A DNA stretch of 17,568 nucleotides from JAPUDS01 sp039812985. GTDB taxonomy: Bacteria; Patescibacteriota; Saccharimonadia; Saccharimonadales; Saccharimonadaceae. Shown one piece after another: positions 7,652 through 15,046 of the stretch. Below the pieces are notes generated by a model. That model ran no database searches and was not told the DNA's origin. It saw nothing but the letters and a program-made list of their open reading frames with translations. Every line of letters begins with the position of its first letter. The first letter of the stretch is position 1. The translations under genes were made by a program, and so were the position numbers. The stretch spans positions 1 to 17,568 of the forward strand of contig JBDHUL010000016.1 of NCBI GenBank assembly GCA_039812985.1. The letters are read 5' to 3'.

Positions 7652-8297
7652 CCGATTCGGATAGCGCATCACGAACAACATCATATGAAAACCCCTGTCG
7701 CACTAGATAGGCTATGAGCTTTTGCTCATTATCGTACTTCCTTGATTTTTTTTCAATCATTTTCACAAGCTCGGCCTTCTCGTCTCGCTCAGTGACAGAG
7801 AGCGCATTTTTTACATCTTCTGAACTCACGCCTTTTGAGCGAAGCTCTAACTCCAGTTTTCGAAAACTCGTCCCTTTCCGCTGCGAACGATTTTCTACCC
7901 ACCAACGCGCAAATGCCGTGTCGTCGATGTGCTTTTTTTCAAGTAGCCTGTCGAACACTCGTTCAGTGACTTTTTTCGAAACACCTTTTTTTTCATAAAG
8001 CTCCCCTGTCGTTTTATTGCGAAGTCGCTTGTTTAAGGTTTTTCTCCACAAATAGTCTTTTATTTCCTTCGCGCTATGCGGTCGGATCATTGTATACTCG
8101 AGCGCCCGAGCATACAGCTTGCCAAAGGTACTTTCTTCTTCCAGTTGAACAAGCTCCTCTTCGGTATACGCTTTCCCAACACAAATCCCAAGGTCGCTTA
8201 CTTGAAAAATATCAAGTGAAAACCGGTACGCACCATCGATAAATACATTGACACGATTCGGTGACTTCTGCTGAGAGGTGATGCGTGTAACCTTCAC
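7638..8297 (-). CDS. recX: RecX, regulator of RecA
   Basis: 219 aa from a GTG start at 8297, 11 nt after the recA stop. It has the RecX pattern of three-helix repeats: ALEYTMIRPHSAKEIKDYL, then VFDRLLEKKHIDDTAFARWWVENR (the best match to the RecX core), GTSFRKLELELRSKGV, and a last repeat with LIAYLVRQGFSYDVVRDAL. RecX binds inside the RecA-DNA filament groove and limits filament growth. A lysine-rich stretch of about 20 residues sits in the first repeat, lengthening it compared with E. coli RecX. Co-transcription with recA fits its role. It ends inside the PRC-barrel gene on the other strand. Confidence 0.92.
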   Translation of the reverse strand: MKVTRITSQQKSPNRVNVFIDGAYRFSLDIFQVSDLGICVGKAYTEEELVQLEEESTFGKLYARALEYTMIRPHSAKEIKDYLWRKTLNKRLRNKTTGELYEKKGVSKKVTERVFDRLLEKKHIDDTAFARWWVENRSQRKGTSFRKLELELRSKGVSSEDVKNALSVTERDEKAELVKMIEKKSRKYDNEQKLIAYLVRQGFSYDVVRDALSESVIDE

Positions 8298-8308
8298 CTC
8301 AACTATTC

Positions 8309-9349
8309 CTAGGCTTCTTCGTCAGCAACAACTTTCTGCCTTGTTGCTTTTTCTATCTCTTCGAGCACTTTTGGATTGTCTTTTAAATATTGTTTAGTAG
8401 CCTCGCGGCCCTGACCGATCTTGCCGTCTTTGTAGTCAAACCAGGCACCGCTCTTCCCCACTACACCGTGCTGTACCGCAAGGTCAAGCACATCTCCTGT
8501 GCGCGAGATGCCTTCGTTGTACATAATATCGAATTCGGCTGAACGAAACGGCGGTGCAATTTTATTTTTCACCACCTTGACCTTGGTTCGGTTTCCGATA
8601 ATATCTTCGCCAACCTTTATCTGCCCAATACGGCGAATATCAATTCGCTGCGATGCATAAAACTTCAGTGCGTTGCCACCGGTCGTTGTTTCGGGGTTGC
8701 CGAACATCACGCCAATCTTCATACGAATCTGGTTAATGAAGATGACTGTTGCCTTACTCTTGTTAATAATGCCCGTCAGCTTGCGCAGCGCTTGGCTCAT
8801 GAGCCGAGCTTGAAGACCCATGTGACTATCGCCCATGTCTCCTTCAATTTCTGCCTGTGGCACCAACGCCGCCACCGAGTCAACCACAATAAGATCTACT
8901 GCGTTCGAACGCACAAGTGTTTCGCAAATCTCAAGCGCCTGTTCACCGTTGTCCGGCTGAGACACAAGAAGATTGGTCGTATCGACACCGAGTTTTTTCG
9001 CATATGAGGGATCAAGAGCATGCTCCGCGTCAATAAAAGCGGCTGTACCCCCTGACTTTTGCACTTCGGCAATCGCGTGGAGTGTGAGCGTCGTTTTGCC
9101 CGAACTCTCTGGCCCGTATATTTCGATAACGCGCCCTTTGGGATAGCCACCACCGAGCGCTAGATCAAGGCTCAGTGCTCCCGATGGTATGAGTGCAACG
9201 TCAACCTTCTGCGCTTCACCAAGCTTCATAATCGACCCGTCACCAAACTGTTTTGTTATCTGATCCATCGCCAAACCAAGGGCCTTTAGCTTGCCCTCGT
9301 CAATCGTTTTTTCGACCATAACATCAGCCTTTTTTGCTTTTCCAGCCAT
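8309..9349 (-). CDS. recA: RecA recombinase
   Basis: 346 aa from the ATG at 9349 (MAGKAKK), chosen because AGGAGGG lies 3-4 nt upstream; a further in-frame start at 9379 lacks such a site. Walker A is GPESSGKTT at residues 79-87. Further on are VDSVAALVPQAEIEGDMGDSH (Walker B and loop L1), the L2 region with NPETTTGGNALKFYAS, and the C-terminal domain. RecA polymerises on single-stranded DNA and catalyses strand exchange with ATP. Here it leads a recA-recX operon with its own promoter and a leader of about 125 nt carrying a strong hairpin. Sequence and length are ordinary for the family. Confidence 0.98.
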   Translation of the reverse strand: MAGKAKKADVMVEKTIDEGKLKALGLAMDQITKQFGDGSIMKLGEAQKVDVALIPSGALSLDLALGGGYPKGRVIEIYGPESSGKTTLTLHAIAEVQKSGGTAAFIDAEHALDPSYAKKLGVDTTNLLVSQPDNGEQALEICETLVRSNAVDLIVVDSVAALVPQAEIEGDMGDSHMGLQARLMSQALRKLTGIINKSKATVIFINQIRMKIGVMFGNPETTTGGNALKFYASQRIDIRRIGQIKVGEDIIGNRTKVKVVKNKIAPPFRSAEFDIMYNEGISRTGDVLDLAVQHGVVGKSGAWFDYKDGKIGQGREATKQYLKDNPKVLEEIEKATRQKVVADEEA

Positions 9350-9420
9350 ACGCCCTCCTCTATTTTCTACGGTCAACAAAACATCACCGCAAGTTTTTAC
9401 TGATACTGCTGCCGTTATTC

Positions 9421-9453
9421 GTTCACCACTCTCAAGTGATAGAGTGTGCGAAC
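9421..9453 (-). promoter_or_regulatory. Inverted repeat / RNA hairpin in the recA leader
   Basis: On the recA strand GTTCGC-A-CACTCT pairs with AGAGTG-GTGAAC around an 8-nt loop. This gives 12 base pairs (one G-T) with a single bulged A. It lies between the predicted start (near 9474) and the recA Shine-Dalgarno (near 9357). It has no T-run, so it is not a normal terminator. It may be an mRNA structure or a protein-binding inverted repeat. Confidence 0.5.
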
Positions 9454-9480
9454 TCCAACCCCTCCCAAGGCTACGTCATT

Positions 9481-9486
9481 ATTATA
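9481..9486 (-). promoter_or_regulatory. -10 box for recA-recX
   Basis: Perfect TATAAT on the minus strand. Transcription would start near 9474, giving a leader of about 125 nt. The -35 position is weak and coincides with the -10 box of the divergent pilin-like gene. Confidence 0.5.
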
Positions 9487-9504
9487 CTCCTAGTCATACA
9501 CTGA

Positions 9505-9513
9505 TGCTATACT
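9505..9513 (+). promoter_or_regulatory. Extended -10 promoter for the short pilin-like gene (leaderless geometry)
   Basis: TGCTATACT (TGn plus TATACT at 9508-9513), then exactly 7 nt to the ATG at 9521, with no Shine-Dalgarno. It overlaps the region where the divergent recA promoter would have its -35 element. Confidence 0.55.
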
Positions 9514-9520
9514 GGGTAGC

Positions 9521-9910
9521 ATGAAACAACAACGTGGGTTCACGGCACTTGAACTGATTGTTGCTATTGCCTTGCTTATCACCGCGGGCGTAGTGTTTAT
9601 CATGCAAAAAAACGACCTCGAAGCAACCCACCGTGATACGTTCCGAAAAACCGCCATGAATGCCATATACTACAACCTCGAGGAAGTTGTCTACCCTTCA
9701 CTCAAAGGATATCCTGAGAAACTTGACGCTTTACAACTAAAGGCCATGGACGCCGAACTACTAAAGGACACGAGCGGAACGCTCATCAACACAACCGGCT
9801 CGCAGTACCACTACGAACCAAGTAGTTGCAATGCCGGTATATGCGCCCACTACGTCCTACGCGCAACCCTCGAACGCGAACCAGAGTTCACAAAAAATAG
9901 CCTCCACTAA
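9521..9910 (+). CDS. Short prepilin-like protein (minor pilin or competence pseudopilin candidate)
   Basis: 129 aa. The leader MKQQRG ends in Gly, followed by FTALELIVAIALLITAGVVF with Glu at +5, a textbook class III prepilin signal. The rest is a small soluble domain ending YHYEPSSCNAGICAHYVLRA, with a Cys pair 5 residues apart. The order Tyr-rich strand, Cys pair, Y-x-L-x-A resembles the end of the major pilin at 3790. It stands alone, head to head with recA, and converges on the PH-domain gene with a gap of 24 bp. It could be a minor pilin of the same pilus or a DNA-uptake pseudopilin; the sequence alone does not decide. Confidence 0.85.
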   Translation: MKQQRGFTALELIVAIALLITAGVVFIMQKNDLEATHRDTFRKTAMNAIYYNLEEVVYPSLKGYPEKLDALQLKAMDAELLKDTSGTLINTTGSQYHYEPSSCNAGICAHYVLRATLEREPEFTKNSLH

Positions 9911-9934
9911 TTCTCCCTCGGCAACGGCCGCTCG

Positions 9935-10705
9935 TTATTGTTCGCTGAGAGGACGAAAGTTTTTAAACGCCTCGACTGCATCGTTGAGTAGTTGTGTTTG
10001 TTTCTGGGGATCGGCCACAAAAGCAAATCGATACGTCGTTTCCTCACCTTCGGTCGAAAGACGAAGTGATCCATAGTTAAAAATTGTTTGGATAATCCCT
10101 TTCTGGCTGTAACTTGCGTCTTCAATGTTACCGAGGCTGATTGTCTGATTTTTCTTTGAAAAAAGCCCTGTCTGGATATACTGGGTAACGCTTTCATTTG
10201 TCAGGTAAAAACGGTTAGCGTTATACACCATCGTCGCAACAACGCCGCTCAGAACCACCAACACCGCAGCGAGAATCAACACCGTGGCGCCACTGAGTAT
10301 CGCCCCAGGTGACAGGTTAAACGGCAAGGCATTTGTCGCTACGATAATCGCTGGTATAGCCATAACGATAAGTATCGCAAGGCTAACGACTAGCCAGATA
10401 GAAATCACTCCAATAGGGTGGCGCCGTACCGCACTAATCACATACTCACCATCGCTGAGATTGAGGTGGGGATATTGCCGGGCCGATTCGTCGTGTTTCT
10501 GACGCACTTCTGGCGATATTGGCTGCTGATGCGGGTCGATTGCCCGCGTCATATATACAACCTGTGGCGCCCCACTCGCATCCATAGGTGTTCCGTCCAC
10601 CCGAGCCGCCGCATTGTCGTACTGCGGCGGGTGCGCATAAAGCGGTCGCCCCTGCTCATCGTAGGCGACTGGTTTGGCGTAATCTTGCTCTCCCACGGGG
10701 TTCAT
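9935..10705 (-). CDS. Membrane protein with bacterial PH (bPH2/DUF304-like) domain
   Basis: 256 aa. The first 80 residues are polar, Pro/Gln/Tyr-rich and probably disordered. Two membrane helices follow at about 98-122 and 134-160. The final 90 residues, starting NRFYLTNESVTQYIQTGLFSKK and including LGNIEDASYSQKGI and YGSLRLST, have the strand pattern of the bacterial PH domain found in YdbT/YdbS-type proteins. The cellular role of these proteins is largely unknown. The gene begins 16 nt after the ruvB stop on the same strand, so it is likely the last gene of the ruv transcript. Confidence 0.82.
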   Translation of the reverse strand: MNPVGEQDYAKPVAYDEQGRPLYAHPPQYDNAAARVDGTPMDASGAPQVVYMTRAIDPHQQPISPEVRQKHDESARQYPHLNLSDGEYVISAVRRHPIGVISIWLVVSLAILIVMAIPAIIVATNALPFNLSPGAILSGATVLILAAVLVVLSGVVATMVYNANRFYLTNESVTQYIQTGLFSKKNQTISLGNIEDASYSQKGIIQTIFNYGSLRLSTEGEETTYRFAFVADPQKQTQLLNDAVEAFKNFRPLSEQ

Positions 10706-10721
10706 AGCCTTATTATACCAC

Positions 10722-11723
10722 TCAGCTGTTTTCCAGATGCCGCTTTGCTTTGTCTGTTACCCGACGACCGCGAGGAGTCCGCTCGATAAATCCTATTTGC
10801 AACAAATACGGTTCATAAAAGTCTTCGATAGTGGTTGCTTCATCGCCAGTCAGAGCAGCAATGGTACTCAGTCCTACCGGACGGTCGCCATAATTTTGAA
10901 GAACACTCGAAAGCAGTAGCCGATCGGCCGGATCCAGTCCGAGCACATCGATTTCCATCATTTCGAGTGCGCGCTGAGTGACTGTTTCGTCAACAATGCC
11001 ATCACCGTTAACATCGGCGTAGTCACGCACGCGTTTAAGCAAACGGTTTGCAATGCGCGGCGTCAAACGGGCACGCGTTGACAGTATTGCCGCTGATGCT
11101 GGTTGTATTTTTGTCGATAGTATGTGCGCCGAACGCGTAATAATGTGGGCAATCTCGTCTGCTGTATAAAACTCCAGTCTGTATATGTGTCCGAACCGAT
11201 CACGCAGAGGTGCGGCCAAACTCCCTGTGCGTGTCGTTGCTCCAATGACGGTAAATTTTGGTAAGTCAAGCCGCACACTCCTCGCCGCCGGTCCCTTCCC
11301 GATAACAATGTCGAGTTTAAAGTCCTCCATGGCGCTATACAACACTTCTTCCACCGCACGGCTCAGACGATGAATCTCGTCAATAAACAATATATCGCCG
11401 TCCTGAAGGTTTGTCAGGATGCTCGCAAGATCACCAGCCCGCTCTATGGCCGGCCCGGCGGTTACCCGCAGACCCGCCCCCATTTCGTTCGCAATCACCG
11501 TCGCCATGGTCGTCTTGCCGAGACCCGGTGGCCCATAGAGGAGTACGTGGTCCATCGGTTCACCACGCTTTTTGGCCGCTTCTATGGCTAGTTTTAGGTT
11601 CTTCTTCAACCGTTCCTGGCCAACGTACTCGTTAAATGTCTGCGGCCGTAACGTCACTTCAATGACTCGTTCTTCGCTGTCATCATCTTGTGTTGTCGTG
11701 TTCACTATACGCTCAATCGCCAT
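10722..11723 (-). CDS. ruvB: RuvB, Holliday junction branch-migration ATPase
   Basis: 333 aa, full length. Visible motifs are Walker A GPPGLGKTT (64-72), Walker B LFIDEIHRL (112-120), sensor 1 IGATTRTG, and the RuvB signature APLRDRFGHIYRLEFY. The C-terminal winged helix ends GFIERTPRGRRVT. RuvB hexamers pump DNA through a RuvA-held Holliday junction. The start at 11723 overlaps the end of the Nudix gene by 11 nt, so it is translated from the ruvC-ruvA-Nudix-ruvB transcript. No deviations from the family are seen. Confidence 0.97.
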   Translation of the reverse strand: MAIERIVNTTTQDDDSEERVIEVTLRPQTFNEYVGQERLKKNLKLAIEAAKKRGEPMDHVLLYGPPGLGKTTMATVIANEMGAGLRVTAGPAIERAGDLASILTNLQDGDILFIDEIHRLSRAVEEVLYSAMEDFKLDIVIGKGPAARSVRLDLPKFTVIGATTRTGSLAAPLRDRFGHIYRLEFYTADEIAHIITRSAHILSTKIQPASAAILSTRARLTPRIANRLLKRVRDYADVNGDGIVDETVTQRALEMMEIDVLGLDPADRLLLSSVLQNYGDRPVGLSTIAALTGDEATTIEDFYEPYLLQIGFIERTPRGRRVTDKAKRHLENS

Positions 11724-12255
11724 GCTGCAATCCTTTCACGAACCGAAGCAAGCTCGACGTCATTTGTTCACTGTTGTGTGTCGCAAGGGTGTATAGTTCA
11801 TCTTTTCTAATCCACATTACGTCGTCAACCTCTGAGCGTTCAGGAGAGACGAGGAGCACTTCCATATCTGCGATAGCCGTAAAAACTTTACAAAATTGTC
11901 GATATGTCCTCTCGTGTCCAACTGAAAAGGAGGAGGCTTCTTTCGTATAATAGTCATGTTCATCAAGCAAGAGCCCGGAAATACCCATTTCTTCTTGGAG
12001 CTCTCGTGCTGCCGCTTCAATATATGTCTCGCCCTCGTCGACATGACCTGCGGCTGAAAGACTCCATTTCCCTCCACTGTAGTATGGATTAGGCGCCACT
12101 TTCTGGAGCAAGTACTGCTCGTTCGATACATCATAGACCATCACGCCCGTCACCCGATGCCACAACCCCTGTATTTGCGCTTCATCCATTGTTGCACCCC
12201 GTAGTGGATTGTCATCAATATCAACAACTTGAATCGGTGGATGTGTGCTGCTCAT
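11713..12255 (-). CDS. Nudix hydrolase (IPP isomerase/YfcD-like subgroup)
   Basis: 180 aa with a perfect Nudix box at residues 70-92 (G-x5-E-x7-REL-x-EE-x-GI, the consensus exactly). N-terminal to it, LWHRVTGVMVYD and QYLLQKVAPNPYYSGGKWSLSAAG recall the isopentenyl-diphosphate isomerase/YfcD branch. The Nudix fold hydrolyses nucleoside-diphosphate-linked compounds using a divalent metal; the substrate cannot be read here. The start overlaps the ruvA stop as ATGA, and its end overlaps the ruvB start by 11 nt. It is therefore embedded in the ruv operon and coupled on both sides. Confidence 0.88.
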   Translation of the reverse strand: MSSTHPPIQVVDIDDNPLRGATMDEAQIQGLWHRVTGVMVYDVSNEQYLLQKVAPNPYYSGGKWSLSAAGHVDEGETYIEAAARELQEEMGISGLLLDEHDYYTKEASSFSVGHERTYRQFCKVFTAIADMEVLLVSPERSEVDDVMWIRKDELYTLATHNSEQMTSSLLRFVKGLQHGD

Positions 12256-12818
12256 TTTTTTAACGCTTCCGTTATCCGTTTTGCTGTCGGCAGAGAAGCG
12301 TCGATTCCTTCAAGCGCTTTTGTTGCATCGGCAAGCGTGTAGCCCAGTGCTATGAGCGCCTCAACTGCTTCATCCGACGTATTCAGCTCTGTTTGAACTG
12401 GGGTATTATACTTTGTTGGCAACCCAACTTTGTCATGCAAATCGACAATCACTCGTTCCGCCGTCTTTTTGCCAACGCCGTTTGCCTGAGTAACATACGA
12501 TACATCGCCGTTCGCTACCGCATTACGCACATGTTCAGCGGTGCCAAGGCTTAAAATCGCTAGGGCAGCTTTCGGCCCCACACCTTGCACAGTGATGAAT
12601 AGCTCAAACAGTTTTTTTGCAGCAAGCAACGAAAATCCATAAAGGTTTTCTGCATTTTCTGACACGTGGTGATATGTGTTGAGTTTTACATCCTTCTCGA
12701 TGGAGATATCTTCAAAATCTCCCGACGCAACCTGTACTTCATACCCTACACCGTGAACATCGACGATAACCGCTCCGGCAAACTTTTCGACAACCCTTCC
12801 AGCAACATGCGCAATCAT
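12252..12818 (-). CDS. ruvA: RuvA, Holliday junction-binding protein
   Basis: 188 aa. The N-terminal OB-fold (MIAHVAGRVVEKFAGAVIVDVHGVGYEV) is followed by two helix-hairpin-helix motifs (VQGVGPKAALAIL and ANGVGKKTAERVIVDLHDK). A C-terminal domain III of about 45 residues (AVEALIALGYTLADATKAL) contacts RuvB. RuvA tetramers hold the four-way junction open. A possible TGAGATAAT extended -10 lies 6 nt upstream, so ruvA may also be transcribed separately from ruvC, whose stop is 45 nt away. The stop overlaps the Nudix start. Confidence 0.96.
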   Translation of the reverse strand: MIAHVAGRVVEKFAGAVIVDVHGVGYEVQVASGDFEDISIEKDVKLNTYHHVSENAENLYGFSLLAAKKLFELFITVQGVGPKAALAILSLGTAEHVRNAVANGDVSYVTQANGVGKKTAERVIVDLHDKVGLPTKYNTPVQTELNTSDEAVEALIALGYTLADATKALEGIDASLPTAKRITEALKK

Positions 12819-12824
12819 GTCTCT

Positions 12825-12833
12825 ATTATCTCA
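12825..12833 (-). promoter_or_regulatory. Possible extended -10 before ruvA
   Basis: TGAGATAAT on the minus strand, 6 nt before the ruvA ATG, in the 45-bp gap after ruvC. The spacing is short but compatible with a leaderless internal promoter. No -35 is visible. Confidence 0.3.
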
Positions 12834-12863
12834 TACTTTCAGCCACCCGAAGCCACGCGAGAG

Positions 12864-13337
12864 TCATGAACGAGACATCAGGTAGTGGGTAATCGCAGCA
12901 GCGAGGGCATCGGCGGCGTCATCGGGTTGCGGCGATGTTGCTAGCTTCAGCTGCAAGCGAACCATTTCCTGCATTTGTTTTTTGTCGGCCCGTCCGTAGC
13001 CTGTCAGTGTCTGTTTTATCTGTAATGGTGTGTATTCGGCAAGGCGAAGTCCAGCTTTTTTACCAGCCAGCATCACGACACCCCTGGCATGCGACACGCT
13101 CATAGCAGTCGTCACATTGCGTGCAAAAAACAGCTTCTCTATTGACATCACCTGGGGCTGCGTATCATGAATAATCCCCGTCAGACTATCAAATATTTCT
13201 TCGAGTCTTTCCTCAAGCGGAGTATGGGCCGGGGTCGTAATAACACCAGCATCAACTAAAGTGATACCCCCTCGCCGTACCTCAATCACCCCAAACCCAA
13301 GAATGCCTGTACCGGGGTCAATGCCAATAATCCTCAT
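12864..13337 (-). CDS. ruvC: RuvC, Holliday junction resolvase
   Basis: 157 aa, within the usual range. The catalytic acidic residues are in place: D7 in IGIDPGT, E67 in MSIEKLFFARN, and D140 and D143 in DDAADALA. RuvC is a dimeric RNase H-fold endonuclease that cuts opposing strands of Holliday junctions. It heads the ruv operon. The ATG at 13337 has no Shine-Dalgarno, but TAAACT lies 7 nt upstream, the same spacing seen at tsaE and pilB. The stop of the upstream surface-protein gene is only 10 nt away on the same strand, so read-through from there is also possible. Confidence 0.96.
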   Translation of the reverse strand: MRIIGIDPGTGILGFGVIEVRRGGITLVDAGVITTPAHTPLEERLEEIFDSLTGIIHDTQPQVMSIEKLFFARNVTTAMSVSHARGVVMLAGKKAGLRLAEYTPLQIKQTLTGYGRADKKQMQEMVRLQLKLATSPQPDDAADALAAAITHYLMSRS

Positions 13338-13344
13338 ACCGCTT

Positions 13345-13350
13345 AGTTTA
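13345..13350 (-). promoter_or_regulatory. Possible -10 box for the ruv operon (leaderless geometry)
   Basis: TAAACT on the minus strand, exactly 7 nt before the ruvC ATG. It overlaps the stop region of the upstream gene. No Shine-Dalgarno precedes ruvC. Confidence 0.4.
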
Positions 13351-14973
13351 CTTCTTTATGAAACGTCCAGCAAACTTCCTCCCCGCTCCCAGGATTTCAT
13401 GGCGCCATTCATACACCCCAACGCCCACTGCGCCCGTCGCACCAACAGCAGCAAGTGCCCATAGCCATAGGTTTGTGTCGTTCATCTTGGCCGACTCGAC
13501 CTTTTGGGACTGAGCGGCGGACGGATTTGTTGATGCACCAAGCACCTTTCGACAACGCTTCGTCGCAGGATTGCGTTCATAGCCTTCATCACACGGCAGC
13601 AGCTCGGCAACTGCACTGGCAATACTGCGGCACCGATGCGTCAATGGATTGCGTTCTTGACCTTCACCACAGGGAGCTATAGCCGCTGCTACAACCGATA
13701 CTTTTGAGCGACAACGGTTCGTCAACGGATTTCGTTCTTGGCCTTCGGCGCATGCCGCCAGCGCGTTGACCGCTTCTTCCACTGTTCGACAGCGGTTTGT
13801 GTCTGGATTGAGATACTTTCCTTCAGGGCATTCGGTGGTCTTCACGTCTGGTATGTAAGGGACAAAGACATTTTCCCCAGAAGGAGAGGGGGTTGTACTC
13901 CAATCCCAACGATCGTTGTGCTGCATCCACGACCAGCCATGCTGCTGCGTACCAGCCGACGGATAACGAACTGTGGTATCATACCGCACGAGGCCGTATA
14001 TATCTTCGAACCATACGTATCCGCCGTCATTACTGAGCGTAAATGAACTGCCGTCGTCGGTTTGGAATACCGTGATGTACCCATCGTCCGAAGGTGTATA
14101 GTGCCCGAGCCAAAATGTATTTGTACTTGAACGTTGAGATGAGTTGCTACTCGTGCGCAACACGTAGTTTTCTACATCTGCATATTTGTCCACGTGTATC
14201 TTTATGTAGTCAGTGCACTGCACCACCGTATTTCCTGGCACACACTCTTCATCCTCGAGACTATACGGATACACCTCAACGACAGTGAGTGGCGCAGACT
14301 TCGGCGGAGTGTACAGTGGATCGTCAAACAACCTTCCGGGCGCCCGACTAAACGCCGTAAAACTTTCATAGTATCCTGTCCCTGAGCTATTTTCATTGCG
14401 CAGCCAATCGCTGTATTCGTTCGCCACGTCGGTACGACTATCGAGTTTCGCAACCACTTCAACGTCGCGCTGGCCGGCTTTCTGCACCATCATGCGAAAC
14501 CATGGCACCGTTGACTTTTGGTACGCTGGCAAACGAAATGCCGGCATAAAAAAACGCGCTCCCTCAACCGCCCCTTGCTCAGCAACGAGTAGGTGTTTTC
14601 CGGGCGCGATATATGCTTCACCCACCACGTCCGACAACAAAACTGTTCGACAGCTTAGAAGAATGGTACAGGACGGCATACTCTCTAAGTCAAGCGACTC
14701 GACTCGCAGCGTTATATCGCTCGTCCAGACCGGCGTGTCCGACGCGTTGAATAACTGTAGATACGTCAGCCAGCGTTCTTCTGGAGTAACGACCTTCCCC
14801 GTCGCATCCTTTGTGGGTGGCACATATTCCCAGCCATAAGCGCTGATTATTAGTCTGGTTTCAGGCGCAAAATGTGTCTCAGTCGTTACGATCGCCCCAA
14901 CAGACGCAGTAAACGACTGAGTACACGCCGCACATATCAATCCCACCGCAAGGACTAGGTTCTTGCGTTTCAT
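13348..14973 (-). CDS. Secreted, membrane-anchored surface protein with lamin-tail-like domains and Cys-pair repeats
   Basis: 541 aa. A Sec-type signal covers about residues 1-27 (KRK, a hydrophobic core, then SVGA). Residues 30-200 and about 240-350 are strand-rich; features such as WLTYLQLFNASDTPVW, APGKHLLVAEQGAV, DYIKIHV and DGGYVWFEDIYGLVRYDTT resemble lamin-tail domains (LTD). Residues 380-476 hold four copies of a C-x-EG-x-x-x-NP-x-T-x-RCR motif. A membrane helix at about 500-521 is followed by a basic tail ending RFIKK, placing the bulk outside the cell. There is no lipobox. The likely role is cell-surface structure or host contact, but this is inference; I recognise no named protein. 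TATATA lies 7 nt before the ATG. Confidence 0.85.
   Translation of the reverse strand: MKRKNLVLAVGLICAACTQSFTASVGAIVTTETHFAPETRLIISAYGWEYVPPTKDATGKVVTPEERWLTYLQLFNASDTPVWTSDITLRVESLDLESMPSCTILLSCRTVLLSDVVGEAYIAPGKHLLVAEQGAVEGARFFMPAFRLPAYQKSTVPWFRMMVQKAGQRDVEVVAKLDSRTDVANEYSDWLRNENSSGTGYYESFTAFSRAPGRLFDDPLYTPPKSAPLTVVEVYPYSLEDEECVPGNTVVQCTDYIKIHVDKYADVENYVLRTSSNSSQRSSTNTFWLGHYTPSDDGYITVFQTDDGSSFTLSNDGGYVWFEDIYGLVRYDTTVRYPSAGTQQHGWSWMQHNDRWDWSTTPSPSGENVFVPYIPDVKTTECPEGKYLNPDTNRCRTVEEAVNALAACAEGQERNPLTNRCRSKVSVVAAAIAPCGEGQERNPLTHRCRSIASAVAELLPCDEGYERNPATKRCRKVLGASTNPSAAQSQKVESAKMNDTNLWLWALAAVGATGAVGVGVYEWRHEILGAGRKFAGRFIKK
13546..13836 (-). repeat. Four Cys-pair repeats within the surface protein
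   Basis: Four units at residues about 382, 408, 435 and 461, each containing two Cys 13 residues apart: CPEGKYLNPDTNRCR, CAEGQERNPLTNRCR, CGEGQERNPLTHRCR and CDEGYERNPATKRCR. The period is 26-27 residues, separated by Ala/Val-rich helical linkers. Eight Cys in an exported region suggest four disulfide-closed loops. Confidence 0.9.
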
Positions 14974-14980
14974 ACTGCCC

Positions 14981-14986
14981 TATATA
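14981..14986 (-). promoter_or_regulatory. Possible -10 box for the surface-protein gene
   Basis: TATATA on the minus strand, 7 nt before the ATG at 14973. An overlapping TATTAT lies 10 nt before it. The AT-rich box sits between the yebC terminator and the gene. Confidence 0.4.
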
Positions 14987-15015
14987 ATACCCTTGGGACT
15001 GATACCTTGTCACCC

Positions 15016-15046
15016 TAAAAGTGGTGTAGTTTCGACAACTTACACC
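15016..15046 (-). terminator. Probable rho-independent terminator of yebC
   Basis: On the minus strand GGTGTA-A-GTT pairs with AAC-TACACC (9 bp, one bulged A, 5-nt loop), followed by ACTTTTAGGG. The 5' arm includes the yebC stop codon TAA. The stem is modest and the T-run short. Confidence 0.5.

Noticed and set aside
9350..9379. Longer RecA from a start at 9379
   Set aside because: The strong AGGAGGG site lies inside this extension and is placed for the ATG at 9349. The MAGKAKK start matches the family's usual beginning.
9421..9453. Rho-independent terminator upstream of recA
   Set aside because: The hairpin has no following T-run and lies in the recA leader between promoter and Shine-Dalgarno.
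9911..9934. Bidirectional terminator between the short pilin gene and the PH-domain gene
   Set aside because: Only a 4-bp CGGC/GCCG stem is present in or near the 24-bp gap and there is no T-run.
14890..14973. Lipoprotein signal in the surface protein
   Set aside because: The Cys residues in the hydrophobic core are not preceded by a lipobox pattern (L-A/S-G/A-C), so an ordinary Sec signal is more likely.
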